A DNA stretch of 64,000 nucleotides from Rhizobium sp. Root1334 (GCF_001426665.1 NZ_LMEY01000029.1:260654-324653), one strand, 5' to 3'; shown: positions 18,547 through 27,785, counted from the first letter of the stretch. The notes: generated by a model not told the origin, from the letters alone. Made by a program: numbers and translations.

Positions 18547-19968
18547 ATGATCGACCAGAACCACGTCGCAGCACTGACCGCACTCCTCGGTGACAAGGGC
18601 ATTGTCACCGGAGGCAGTGATGTGGCGGCTTACCAGACCGGCGCGCGCTACGACCAGGGCCACGCCGCACTCGTGCTGCGTCCGCAAACCGCCGAAGAGG
18701 TTTCGGCGGCCGTTTCCTATTGCGTCAGGAACGGCATCGTTCTCATTCCGCAATCCGGCAATACTGGCCTTGTCTCCGGCTCGACGCCGGATGAGACAGG
18801 CACTCAGGCTGTGCTCAGCCTCGACCGGATGACCCAGCGCTTCGATCTTGATCTCGACAACCGTTCACTGCGTGCCGATGCCGGGTTCCGGCTTTCCGAC
18901 GTCAACCAGAGGCTCGAAAAACACGGGCTGTTCTTCCCGATCGATCTCGGCGCCGATCCGCGGCTGGGCGGCATGCTGGCCACCAATACCGGTGGCTCGC
19001 GCTTCCTGAAATATGGCGACGTGCGCCGTAACACCTTGGGCATCAAGGTGGTCCTGGCCGACGAAGAGGGCACCGTCCTTGATCTGACGTCGGAGTTGCG
19101 CAAGAACAATACCGGCGTCGACTGGAAGCAGGTTTTCATCGGCACATCCGGCGCTTTCGGTATCATCACCGAATGCGTCGTCAATCTTGAACCGCTGCCG
19201 AAGCAAGTGGCGACAGCCTATCTGGTTCCAACCAGCGGCGCCCATGTCATGCCGCTGCTGCGCGCCATGGAAGACCGGCTCGGCTCGTATCTCTCGGCTT
19301 TCGAGGGCATTTCGAAAAACTCCGTCACGGCGGCGCTGGATCACGTGCCATCGCTGAAGAACCCCTTTCAGGGCGGCAATGTGCCTGACTATGTCATCCT
19401 CGCCGAAATTTCCCGCACCTGGGAACCACGCGAAGGCGAGCAGTCGCTTGATGCGGTGCTCGAAGCGGTGCTGGCAGAAATCTGGGAAACGGAGGAAGCG
19501 CCGCTTGCCGATGCCTTTGTTGGTCCAGCTCATGAAATGTGGTCCTTGCGCCACGCCCTGTCGGAGGGCGTCAAGCATTCCGGAAAATTGATCGCCTTCG
19601 ATCTTTCCTTCCGCAGAGGTGATATCATGGCGTTCTGCGACCGCATGAAGGCCGATATGCCGCAAGCCTTTCCGGAGGTGACGATCTGCGATTTCGGCCA
19701 TATCGGTGATGGCGGTGTGCATTTCAATCTCGTGGTGCCGAAGGACAGCGCCTCGGCATCGGACGCAGATTTCGAGCGGCGGCTGCGCGATTGGGTGCTT
19801 GCCATCGCCGTCACGGATTTCAACGGCAGCTTCAGTGCCGAACATGCCATCGGACGCAAAAACCAAGCCTATTACGACCTTTATACGCAACAGAAAATCA
19901 AGGACATGGCCCAGGGCCTCAAGGCCATCACCTCGCCGGGAGATCTCGGTGCGGTGTGCTTCGGATAG
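18547..19968 (+). CDS. FAD-linked D-2-hydroxyglutarate dehydrogenase-type oxidase
   Basis: 473 residues of the FAD-binding PCMH plus FAD-linked oxidase C-terminal family (GlcD/D2HGDH/Dld2 type). FAD-contact blocks seen: IPQSGNTGLVSGSTP near 75 and GGMLATNTGGSRFLKYGDVR near 140-160. The C-terminal domain has FGHIGDGGVHFNLV and ends with the usual AEHAIGRKN motif. Placed directly after hglS, it should oxidise D-2-hydroxyglutarate to 2-oxoglutarate, passing electrons to an ETF or quinone acceptor. Family membership is clear; the substrate is inferred from context. GGAG of the hglS end (18530-18533) serves as ribosome-binding site. Confidence 0.88.
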   Translation: MIDQNHVAALTALLGDKGIVTGGSDVAAYQTGARYDQGHAALVLRPQTAEEVSAAVSYCVRNGIVLIPQSGNTGLVSGSTPDETGTQAVLSLDRMTQRFDLDLDNRSLRADAGFRLSDVNQRLEKHGLFFPIDLGADPRLGGMLATNTGGSRFLKYGDVRRNTLGIKVVLADEEGTVLDLTSELRKNNTGVDWKQVFIGTSGAFGIITECVVNLEPLPKQVATAYLVPTSGAHVMPLLRAMEDRLGSYLSAFEGISKNSVTAALDHVPSLKNPFQGGNVPDYVILAEISRTWEPREGEQSLDAVLEAVLAEIWETEEAPLADAFVGPAHEMWSLRHALSEGVKHSGKLIAFDLSFRRGDIMAFCDRMKADMPQAFPEVTICDFGHIGDGGVHFNLVVPKDSASASDADFERRLRDWVLAIAVTDFNGSFSAEHAIGRKNQAYYDLYTQQKIKDMAQGLKAITSPGDLGAVCFG

Positions 19969-19998
19969 TCCTTCGACCAAGAAAACGGGAGTTTGCTC

Positions 19999-21531
19999 AT
20001 GAACATTGCAACGAAATCGGTAAATGTCGTTCAGGAAACGGCCGCCCTTCTGGAGAAGCTCGGCGTCTCCAAAGAACTCTACACAGGCGGGGACATGGCC
20101 TCCTTCTCGCCGGTCACCGGCGAGAAGATCGCCAACCTGAAGACGGTTTCGGCTGCTGAAGCCGCTGCCAAGATCGAAAAGGCCGACGCGGCATTTCGCG
20201 CCTGGCGGCTGGTACCGGCGCCGAAGCGGGGTGAACTGATCCGCCTGCTCGGCGAAGAACTGCGCGCCCATAAGGCTGATCTCGGCCGTCTGGTCTCGAT
20301 CGAAGCCGGCAAGATCACCTCGGAAGGCCTTGGCGAAGTCCAGGAAATGATCGACATCTGCGATTTCGCCGTCGGTCTCTCCCGCCAGCTCTACGGTCTG
20401 ACCATCGCCACCGAACGTCCCGGCCACCGCATGATGGAAACCTGGCATCCGCTCGGCGTCATCGGCGTTATCTCCGCCTTCAACTTCCCGGTTGCCGTCT
20501 GGGCCTGGAACGCCGCACTTGCCATCGTCTGCGGCAATGCCGTCGTCTGGAAGCCGTCGGAAAAGACCCCGCTTACCGCACTTGCATCGCAGGCTATCCT
20601 TGATCGCGCCATTGCCCGCTTCGGCGATGCGCCGGAAGGCCTGACGCAGGTTCTGATCGGCGACCGCGCCATCGGGGAAGTGCTGGTAGATCATCCGAAG
20701 GTACCGCTGGTTTCGGCCACCGGTTCCACCCGCATGGGCCGTGATGTCGGTCCGCGTCTGGCCAAGCGCTTTGCCCGCGCCATTCTCGAACTCGGCGGCA
20801 ACAATGGCGGCATCGTCTGCCCGTCGGCCGATCTCGACATGGCTCTGCGCGCCATCGCGTTTGGTGCGATGGGCACGGCCGGTCAGCGCTGCACGACGCT
20901 ACGCCGCCTGTTCGTCCACGAGAGCGTCTACGACCAGCTCGTTCCGCGCCTGAAGAAGGCCTATTCGAGCGTGTCGGTCGGCAATCCGCTGGAATCCTCG
21001 GCCCTCGTCGGCCCGCTGGTCGACAAGCCGGCTTTCGACAACATGCAGAAGGCGCTGTCCGAAGCCAAGGCTCATGGCGGCTCGGTCACGGGCGGCGAAC
21101 GCGTCGATCTCGGCCATGCCAACAGCTACTATGTAAAGCCGGCTCTGGTCGAAATGCCGAAACAGGACGGTCCGGTCACCGAAGAAACCTTCGCACCGAT
21201 CCTCTACGTCATGAAGTATAACGACTTCGATGCCGCGGTTGCCGATCACAATGCGGTTGGCGCCGGTCTCTCCTCGTCGATCTTCACGCTCGACCTGCAG
21301 GAAGCCGAGCGCTTCCTGTCGCCTGACGGTTCCGACTGCGGCATCGCCAACGTCAACATCGGTACATCCGGTGCTGAAATCGGCGGCGCATTCGGCGGCG
21401 AAAAGGAAACCGGCGGCGGCCGCGAATCCGGCTCGGACGCATGGCGCGCCTACATGCGCCGCGCCACCAACACGATCAACTATTCGAAGGCCCTGCCGCT
21501 GGCACAGGGCGTCTCCTTTGACATCGAATAA
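19999..21531 (+). CDS. amaB: Aminoadipate-semialdehyde dehydrogenase (ALDH7/antiquitin type)
   Basis: 510-residue NAD(P)-dependent aldehyde dehydrogenase of the ALDH7 (antiquitin/AmaB) group. Catalytic Cys298 in GTAGQRCTT and general base Glu264 in LELGGNN are present; the C-terminus has GGAFGGEKETGGGRESGSDAWRAY-type ALDH7 signature residues. It oxidises 2-aminoadipate 6-semialdehyde (in equilibrium with piperideine-6-carboxylate) to 2-aminoadipate. Start: ATG at 19999, with ACGGGAG 7 bases upstream; a TTG two codons earlier is less likely. In operon with the aminotransferase that acts on its product. Confidence 0.9.
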   Translation: MNIATKSVNVVQETAALLEKLGVSKELYTGGDMASFSPVTGEKIANLKTVSAAEAAAKIEKADAAFRAWRLVPAPKRGELIRLLGEELRAHKADLGRLVSIEAGKITSEGLGEVQEMIDICDFAVGLSRQLYGLTIATERPGHRMMETWHPLGVIGVISAFNFPVAVWAWNAALAIVCGNAVVWKPSEKTPLTALASQAILDRAIARFGDAPEGLTQVLIGDRAIGEVLVDHPKVPLVSATGSTRMGRDVGPRLAKRFARAILELGGNNGGIVCPSADLDMALRAIAFGAMGTAGQRCTTLRRLFVHESVYDQLVPRLKKAYSSVSVGNPLESSALVGPLVDKPAFDNMQKALSEAKAHGGSVTGGERVDLGHANSYYVKPALVEMPKQDGPVTEETFAPILYVMKYNDFDAAVADHNAVGAGLSSSIFTLDLQEAERFLSPDGSDCGIANVNIGTSGAEIGGAFGGEKETGGGRESGSDAWRAYMRRATNTINYSKALPLAQGVSFDIE

Positions 21532-21540
21532 GGATCGGTC

Positions 21541-22773
21541 ATGACCATCAACGCCAAGGTTGAGGAGGCGGGCTTTGCGCCCGCCTCGCGGATTTCCACG
21601 ATCGGTGTGTCGCAGATCCTGAAGATTGGTGCACGGGCGCAGGCCATGAAGCGCGACGGCAAGCCGGTGATCATTCTGGGCGCCGGCGAACCGGACTTCG
21701 ATACGCCAGATCACGTCAAGCGGGCGGCTTGCGACGCCATCCAGGGCGGCAAGACCAAATACACCGCGCTCGACGGCACGCCTGAGCTGAAGCAGGCGAT
21801 CCGTGATAAATTCTCCCGGGAGAATGGAGTCTCTTACGCACTTGATGAAATCACGGTAGCCACCGGCGCGAAGCAGATCCTCTTCAATGCCATGATGGCG
21901 ACGCTGAACCCCGGCGACGAAGTGATCATCCCGACGCCCTATTGGACGTCCTATTCCGATATCGTCGAAATCGCCGAGGGCAAGCCTGTGCTGATCGCCT
22001 GCGACGCGGAAGCCGGTTTCCGGCTGAAGGCGGAACAGCTTGAAGCGGCGATCACGCCGAAGACGCGCTGGGTAATGCTGAATTCGCCATCCAACCCATC
22101 GGGCGCCGCCTATAGCGCGGAAGATTACCGCCCGCTGCTTGACGTGCTGTTGAAGCATCCGCATGTCTGGCTTCTGGTCGACGATATGTACGAGCATATC
22201 GTCTATGACGGCTTCAAGTTTGTCACCCCTGCAGCAATCGAACCGGCGCTGAAGAACCGGACGCTGACCGTCAATGGTGTCTCCAAGGCCTATGCCATGA
22301 CCGGCTGGCGCATCGGTTATGCCGGTGGCCCAAGCGACCTGATCAAGGCGATGGCCGTGGTGCAGAGCCAGGCGACCTCCTGCCCGTCCTCAATCAGCCA
22401 GGCCGCTTCGGTTGCCGCGCTGAACGGACCGCAGGATTTTCTGAAAGAGCGAACCGAAAGCTTCCAGCGCCGCCGCGATCTGGTCGTTACGGCGCTCAAC
22501 GCCATCGAGGGCCTTGATTGCCGCACGCCCGAGGGCGCGTTTTACACCTTCTCGGGATGCGCCGGCATGCTCGGCAAGACCACTCCCGGCGGGAAGCCTA
22601 TCGAGACGGACGCAGACTTCTGCGCCTACCTGCTCGATGACGCTCATGTCGCCGTGGTGCCCGGCTCGGCCTTCGGCCTGTCGCCGTTCTTCCGTATCTC
22701 CTACGCGACTTCGGAGGCGGAACTGCGCGAAGCGCTGGAGCGGATTACCAAGGCCTGCATAGCCTTGCGTTAA
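21541..22773 (+). CDS. Class I aminotransferase, probably 2-aminoadipate aminotransferase
   Basis: 410-residue PLP enzyme, fold type I, AatA/AspC-like. PLP lysine in NGVSKAYAMTGWRIGY; the SPSNPSG and substrate-binding FRISYA blocks are present. Homologues alone would be called aspartate aminotransferase, but as the last gene of this operon it most economically removes the amino group of 2-aminoadipate to give 2-oxoadipate, the HglS substrate. The specificity is inference. An AAGGA ribosome-binding site overlaps the stop of the preceding gene, 6 bases before the ATG. Confidence 0.85.
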   Translation: MTINAKVEEAGFAPASRISTIGVSQILKIGARAQAMKRDGKPVIILGAGEPDFDTPDHVKRAACDAIQGGKTKYTALDGTPELKQAIRDKFSRENGVSYALDEITVATGAKQILFNAMMATLNPGDEVIIPTPYWTSYSDIVEIAEGKPVLIACDAEAGFRLKAEQLEAAITPKTRWVMLNSPSNPSGAAYSAEDYRPLLDVLLKHPHVWLLVDDMYEHIVYDGFKFVTPAAIEPALKNRTLTVNGVSKAYAMTGWRIGYAGGPSDLIKAMAVVQSQATSCPSSISQAASVAALNGPQDFLKERTESFQRRRDLVVTALNAIEGLDCRTPEGAFYTFSGCAGMLGKTTPGGKPIETDADFCAYLLDDAHVAVVPGSAFGLSPFFRISYATSEAELREALERITKACIALR

Positions 22774-22810
22774 AACCGTCTTGCCTGCATCTACAGTTAC
22801 AAGGACGAAC

Positions 22811-22840
22811 AACCCTGCCGTTTCCGACGGCAGGGTTTTC
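22811..22840 (+). terminator. Terminator of the hglS operon
   Basis: AACCCTGCCGT and ACGGCAGGGTT arms around a 4-base loop, followed by TTCT. It ends the lysine/aminoadipate operon before the P450 gene. Confidence 0.85.
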
Positions 22841-22944
22841 TCTGTCGAAAGAATTTTGCGCCGTTGGAAATTGCTGCTATCCGGTAATTGCAACCATCAA
22901 AACTCACAGTGCCGTCACCGGACACAGACAGGGGCAGCCGGAGC

Positions 22945-24363
22945 ATGTTCTCCAGTTTACGGCAATCGACGGATATCATTGAAAACCTCCGGAAGAATTC
23001 GTTCGAACCTGCGCATGCCGACTATTACAGGGGCAAGCCTGGCCGACCGCTCAATCTCATCCTCAAGGCGCGCCATGACTTTCTCTCGGTCTGGCGCAAG
23101 GGCGATTATGCGGATTGCGTGACCGCGTCGAAAATCTTCGGACGTCAGGTCGTCGTGGTCAATTCTCCGGACGCGATCCGCTATGTCGTCGCCAAACGGC
23201 ACGAGAATTTCGAGCGCAAGACGCCGCAAATGCGGCGCGCGCTGGAATTCCTTTTGGGTGATGGGCTGTTCATCTCTGATGGCGAGACCTGGAAGCAGCG
23301 GCGCCCGCTGGTCGCCGATATCGTCCACAAGAACCGCGTGCCGGCTTTCGGCAAGATCATGCAGAACACCACAAGCGAACTGGTGCACCGCTGGGAATCG
23401 CTTCCCGACGGCGCCCCGGTCAATGCGCTGTTCGAAATGGCCGGACTGACCGCGGAAATCATCTCCCGGGCCGTGTTTGGCAATGATCTCGGCGAAGATG
23501 GTGCCAAGGCCGTCAGCGAAGGTTTCGAGAGCTATCAGTCGCTGATCGATTCCGTCAATATCGGCTACTTCCTCGGCTTCGACGAAGGGCTGCCGGTACT
23601 GCGGACACCCAAACTGCGCCGGTCCGTTTCACGCATTCACGGGATCATCGACAAAGTGGTCGAGGATCATCTGGCCGGGCGCGGCGACGACAATTCGATG
23701 GTGGAGCTGCTGGTACGGCGGCAGAAACGCAATCCGGAACTGAAACTCGACGTGGTGGCATTGCGAAACGAGGCGGCCACCATCTTCATGGCGGGTCACG
23801 AGACAACAGCGGCGACGTTGACCTGGGCCTGGTACCTGCTGTCGCGGGCACAATGGGTCGAAAAATCACTGCACGAGGAAATCGCCCGCGTTTGCGGCAA
23901 CCGTGTGCCGACGCTTGACGACATTCCGCAACTCGATTGGTGCCGGGCGATTATTGAGGAGACCCTGCGGCTGTACCCGCCGGTGCCGATCCTTGCGCGC
24001 CAGGCGAAAGAGGCCGACCGGATCGGCGATATCGACGTCAAGCCGGCATCACTCATTCTGATCGTTCCCTGGCTGCTACACCGGACGGAAGCCTTCTTCA
24101 AGGACGCCCATCTCTTCAAGCCCGAGCGCTTCATGAATGGCAGCAAGGCCATACCCTACAGCTACATCCCCTTCGCCAGCGGCCCGCGCGTCTGCCCCGG
24201 CCTGCAATTCGGTCTTCAGGAAGCGATCCTTTGCCTGGCTATCCTTGCGCAGCGCTTCAGGGTGCGCGTGGCCGAGAACGTGAAGGTCGAGCCCCAATGC
24301 CGCCTGACCTTGCGGCCGCGCGGCGGCCTGCCGGTGACACTGCACCGGCGCGAAAGGGTTTAG
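22945..24363 (+). CDS. Cytochrome P450 of unknown substrate
   Basis: 472 residues from the ATG at 22945 (AGGGG 9 bases upstream; an in-frame TTG at 22888 would add 19 residues). All P450 hallmarks are intact: I-helix AGHETT near 283-288, ExxR EETLR near 338-342, and the haem loop FASGPRVCPG with ligand Cys near 417. No signal peptide or membrane anchor is evident, so it is a soluble bacterial type needing separate ferredoxin partners, none of which is adjacent. The next gene, 6 bases downstream, is an LpxL-like acyltransferase, so a fatty-acyl or lipid substrate is a reasonable guess only. Confidence 0.92.
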   Translation: MFSSLRQSTDIIENLRKNSFEPAHADYYRGKPGRPLNLILKARHDFLSVWRKGDYADCVTASKIFGRQVVVVNSPDAIRYVVAKRHENFERKTPQMRRALEFLLGDGLFISDGETWKQRRPLVADIVHKNRVPAFGKIMQNTTSELVHRWESLPDGAPVNALFEMAGLTAEIISRAVFGNDLGEDGAKAVSEGFESYQSLIDSVNIGYFLGFDEGLPVLRTPKLRRSVSRIHGIIDKVVEDHLAGRGDDNSMVELLVRRQKRNPELKLDVVALRNEAATIFMAGHETTAATLTWAWYLLSRAQWVEKSLHEEIARVCGNRVPTLDDIPQLDWCRAIIEETLRLYPPVPILARQAKEADRIGDIDVKPASLILIVPWLLHRTEAFFKDAHLFKPERFMNGSKAIPYSYIPFASGPRVCPGLQFGLQEAILCLAILAQRFRVRVAENVKVEPQCRLTLRPRGGLPVTLHRRERV

Positions 24364-24369
24364 CTTCAG

Positions 24370-25359
24370 ATGGAAAGACCAGATAACGACGCCAAAAGCG
24401 CCGCGGCGAAAAGGTCCGCCTGGATTTATCGCGCTCCTGCCGCCCCACCGCTGATGGATCTGTTCAAAGATGGCGACCGGCGCAAGGCGGCGTTTCGTTA
24501 TCACGTGACCGGCAATCTCAAGAATCTTCTCGACCTGGCCGTACACTTCGGATTGAAAGCAGTTCCGGCAAGCATCTGCTCGGCGGCCGGTGCCCGGCTT
24601 GGAACTTTTGTCATCCCCCGTTGGCACCCATCATCCGTCAAGAAAGCGCAGAAGAACCTGCTGCGCCTTCTCCCGCACGCCACGGAAGAAGAGCGCGAAC
24701 GGATTCTCAAGCGGAACTGGCAAAACCAGGGCCGCATCATGACGGAGTTTTCGATCATCGCGCGCCTTGCGCGCCGGACAACCTGGCACGATCTGCATCA
24801 TTTTACCGACGCCTCTGCAAAGGGGCCAGTGATCTTAATCTGCATGCATCTTGGAAACTGGGAGATATTCGCACCCAAACTGGTTGAGCTCGGTTTTTCC
24901 CCCTCTGCCAACTACACACCGCCCGCCGGCAGGGCACGCGCATGGATCGCCCGGCGCGTACGGTTGAAACTCGGGTACGGATTGCTGCCGCCCGGCAAGG
25001 ATGGCATACGCCCGGCGCTGAACATCTTGAAAGACGGTGGCGCGATCTCGGTCTTCTGTGACGAGGGCTTCGCGGGAAAAATCCGCGGCCCATTCTTCGG
25101 TCGCCCACCCCATCTCGAAGGCAATCTTGCTGTTGTCGCAAGGCTCGCCCGTCTGACCGGGGCGACGATCTGCCCATGTTATGCAATCCGGCGCGACGGC
25201 TCTTCGTTTGACGCTTTTGCGCTGGAATCGATCAACCTGCCGCCGGAAAACAGACCCGGCGAGCGTCTGATGGACGACGTTTTACTCATCAATTCGGTCA
25301 TTGAGCCGGTCGTCCGTGCCCATCTAGACCAATGGTATTTCCTCGACAATGCCCTCTGA
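24370..25359 (+). CDS. LpxL/HtrB-family lysophospholipid or lipid A acyltransferase
   Basis: 329 residues of the bacterial lipid A/lysophospholipid acyltransferase family (PF03279). The catalytic HX4E motif HLGNWE is at 160-165. The N-terminus is less hydrophobic than in E. coli LpxL and begins with about 40 polar residues. It starts 6 bases after the P450 stop, surely co-transcribed, and converges with phnN 2 bases away, so no room remains for a separate terminator. It may acylate a lipid A, ornithine-lipid or similar acceptor; the exact acceptor cannot be told. Confidence 0.8.
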   Translation: MERPDNDAKSAAAKRSAWIYRAPAAPPLMDLFKDGDRRKAAFRYHVTGNLKNLLDLAVHFGLKAVPASICSAAGARLGTFVIPRWHPSSVKKAQKNLLRLLPHATEEERERILKRNWQNQGRIMTEFSIIARLARRTTWHDLHHFTDASAKGPVILICMHLGNWEIFAPKLVELGFSPSANYTPPAGRARAWIARRVRLKLGYGLLPPGKDGIRPALNILKDGGAISVFCDEGFAGKIRGPFFGRPPHLEGNLAVVARLARLTGATICPCYAIRRDGSSFDAFALESINLPPENRPGERLMDDVLLINSVIEPVVRAHLDQWYFLDNAL

Positions 25360-25361
25360 CA

Positions 25362-25937
25362 TCAATTGGCGGAACCATGTAACTGGGTGACAAGCATTGC
25401 AAATCGCGAACCTGCAACCTCAAGCGGGCCACTATTGTCGATCGTCGTCACATCCGGTTCGTCGAGAATATCCGGCACCTGCCGCTTCAGCCGGTTGAGA
25501 ATATCCTGCTCGCTTTCGCGGCCACGTGCCACAAGCCGGCTTGCCAGCACCTGCGGCGAGGCGGTGATGTTGACAATGGCTACCCTTGGAAAGGCCTGCC
25601 GGAACTGGCCGAGCACTGCCCGGCTGCCATTGGCGATCAAGATCCTGCCTGCCCGCACCTTTTCAAGCGCGTCCTTGGGAACTCCGTATTTCAACCCATG
25701 CGCCTGCCAAGCCACCGCGAAATCACCTGCCGCAAGCCGGCTATCGAAAACATCTCCCGAAATGCTCTCGTGATCCTCGCCACCAGCGTCCGACGGCCGG
25801 GTGATCACCCGGCGGACAAAATCGATATCGTTGCGATCGGCAAAGTGCTGCGCCACGAAGCCGATGACGCTGTCCTTGCCGGCGCCGCTGGGGCCGACCA
25901 CAACGACGATCGCGCCCATCTGTCCTTGCCCGTGCAT
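25362..25937 (-). CDS. phnN: Ribose 1,5-bisphosphate phosphokinase PhnN
   Basis: 191-residue kinase with P-loop GPSGAGKDS near the N-terminus, guanylate-kinase-like. PhnN phosphorylates ribose 1,5-bisphosphate to PRPP, the last step of the C-P lyase pathway. Start taken as ATG at 25937, overlapping the phnM stop (TGATG); an in-frame ATG at 25919, just after AAGGA, is an alternative. Last gene of the phnC-to-phnN transcript. Confidence 0.92.
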   Translation of the reverse strand: MHGQGQMGAIVVVVGPSGAGKDSVIGFVAQHFADRNDIDFVRRVITRPSDAGGEDHESISGDVFDSRLAAGDFAVAWQAHGLKYGVPKDALEKVRAGRILIANGSRAVLGQFRQAFPRVAIVNITASPQVLASRLVARGRESEQDILNRLKRQVPDILDEPDVTTIDNSGPLEVAGSRFAMLVTQLHGSAN

Positions 25938-27076
25938 CAGGCGACCCGCTTGCCTTCGCGCCAAACCGACCGAACAACCGGGATGCCGTCATGGCGCTGG
26001 ACCCGCACAATATCCGCACGCAAGCCCGTGGCGATACGGCCGCGATCGTTGAGACCGACGGTGCGGGCGGGAGTCGCGGTAACCATGGCCAGAGCCTGCG
26101 GCAGGCTGACAGTTTCCAACTCATCCGCCAGAACGAACGGCGCATGGATCAGGCTGAACGGCACATAGTCTGACGACAGCACGTCGAGAACGCCGCGTGC
26201 GGCAAGATCCTTGGCGGCAATGTTGCCGGAATGTGATTTGCCGCGAACGATATTCGGAGCCCCCATCAAGACGCTGAGGCCCGCCGCATGCGAAGCTTCG
26301 GCCGCTTCGAAGCTAGTTGGGAATTCCGCAAGGCGAATGCCGAAGCCAACGGATTCCTCGACATGCGCCAAGGTGGCGTCATCATGGCTGGCAATGGTGA
26401 TGCCGCGTTCGGCGCAGGCCTTGGCAATCTCGGTGCGATGCGGTCCGGCATACTTGGCCGACAAGGCCTGCTGGCGGGCGCAGAACGCCGCGAAAGCCTC
26501 GTCGGAAAGGCCCCGCTTGGTCTTATAGTAGAGCGTGTACTGCTCCATCGTCTGGAACTGGCGTTGACCCGGGGCATGATCCATCAGCGAGACGAGGCCG
26601 ACCTGCGGATCGTTCTCGAATTCCACGAAGTGTGCCATCACGTTGCCTGTCGAAACTTCGCAGCGCAGATGAATGCGATGGTCGGCACGCAGGCGATTTT
26701 CCTTTGCTGCCTGCGCCAGCGCGTTTGCCATGTCGCGCATCTCGCCCTGCTCGAAGCCGCCATCCTCATCGGAGCCCATGCGCAGGCAATCGAAGACGGT
26801 AGTGATGCCGGATGTGACGACCTGCGCATCATGCGCCTGGATCGCCGCCATCTTCAGCCAGCGAACGCCGGGGCGCGGCGAATAATGGGCCTCCAGATGA
26901 TCTGTATGAAGTTCGACCAGGCCGGGAATGAGATAATCGCCTTCGAAATCCTCACCGGTACGGCTGGCACCTTCCGAGATGTCGGCGATCTTGCCGTCAC
27001 GGATCAGGACCGAGCCGTTGAGAATCTGGTCCTCAAGGACGATGCGGGCGTTGGAGAGAACGGTTTCAACGGTCAT
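25937..27076 (-). CDS. phnM: Phosphonate triphosphate pyrophosphohydrolase PhnM
   Basis: 379-residue amidohydrolase-superfamily enzyme. It carries the metal-binding HTDH (ELHTDHLEAHYSPRPG region) and ends WREGKRVA. PhnM releases pyrophosphate from the 5-triphosphoribosyl phosphonate made by PhnGHIL, giving the PhnJ substrate. The ATG at 27076 lies one base after the upstream DUF1045 stop; the stop overlaps the phnN start. Confidence 0.95.
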   Translation of the reverse strand: MTVETVLSNARIVLEDQILNGSVLIRDGKIADISEGASRTGEDFEGDYLIPGLVELHTDHLEAHYSPRPGVRWLKMAAIQAHDAQVVTSGITTVFDCLRMGSDEDGGFEQGEMRDMANALAQAAKENRLRADHRIHLRCEVSTGNVMAHFVEFENDPQVGLVSLMDHAPGQRQFQTMEQYTLYYKTKRGLSDEAFAAFCARQQALSAKYAGPHRTEIAKACAERGITIASHDDATLAHVEESVGFGIRLAEFPTSFEAAEASHAAGLSVLMGAPNIVRGKSHSGNIAAKDLAARGVLDVLSSDYVPFSLIHAPFVLADELETVSLPQALAMVTATPARTVGLNDRGRIATGLRADIVRVQRHDGIPVVRSVWREGKRVA

Positions 27077-27077
27077 G

Positions 27078-27785
27078 TCATGCCATCTTTCGTTTGGACG
27101 TGCCGCCGAGCGGCAAAAGCGAGTGAACTGTGAAGGGCGCGCCGCGTTCGGGTTCGGTGAACAGTGCCAGCGTCGTCACCGCAAGCGGCTTGCCGATAAA
27201 GGGTGCGAAGGCTTCTTCCAGCAGCGCCCGCATCGCTCCCTGCCGTTCAACCGGCACCGCGCCCGTCAGCGTCATATGAAAACGGAAGCTCTCGAAGACG
27301 TAGGGATATCCCCATTCCAGCAGATTGCTGCGCATCACCGAGCCGAGTGTTTCGGGCTTGCGACGGGCGATATCAGCGTCAGACAACGGCGCGCGGAAAG
27401 GAGAAAAATACCGCACGGTCTCGTCGGCCAGAGCCTGCAGTTCTGGACAATCGGCCGCCGGCACAAGGGCGAAGAACGGGCCCAGCTGGCCGAGCATCAT
27501 TTCCGGAATGTCGAACGGCGGGCATTTTTCAGAAAACGCCTGAAAATCCTCCAGAAGCTGCGCTTCGGTTTTGCCCGGCGCCAGCAGGAAGGGTGCCTTC
27601 AGCGTTCCGTGAAAGCCGTAGCGGCGCGGGTCGGCCGTCAGGGCGGTCAATTCCGCGGCACTGAAATCACCTGCGGGCTTGAGCTCATGAATTTCACTCG
27701 TAAACGGGTTCGCTCCCAGCCACCGTTCTGCGGCAGCCGTCAACGGGGCGTTTTCATCGGGCGAGATATAGAATGCGTAGCGCAC
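27078..27785 (-). CDS. DUF1045 2H-phosphoesterase of the phn locus
   Basis: 235 residues with the two tetrapeptides that define the 2H phosphoesterase superfamily: HGTL near residue 59 (YGFHGTLKAPF) and HMTL near 169 (FRFHMTLTG). DUF1045 members are found almost only in phosphonate operons. No metallo-beta-lactamase PhnP, which opens 5-phosphoribosyl 1,2-cyclic phosphate in E. coli, is in this otherwise complete locus, and a 2H enzyme can chemically do such a step. That assignment is inference. Tightly coupled to phnM. Confidence 0.85.
   Translation of the reverse strand: MRYAFYISPDENAPLTAAAERWLGANPFTSEIHELKPAGDFSAAELTALTADPRRYGFHGTLKAPFLLAPGKTEAQLLEDFQAFSEKCPPFDIPEMMLGQLGPFFALVPAADCPELQALADETVRYFSPFRAPLSDADIARRKPETLGSVMRSNLLEWGYPYVFESFRFHMTLTGAVPVERQGAMRALLEEAFAPFIGKPLAVTTLALFTEPERGAPFTVHSLLPLGGTSKRKMA

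Noticed and set aside
18865..20694. 609-codon minus-strand frame across the D-2-hydroxyglutarate dehydrogenase and ALDH genes
   Set aside because: Covers two clearly real genes on the plus strand and has no domain of its own.
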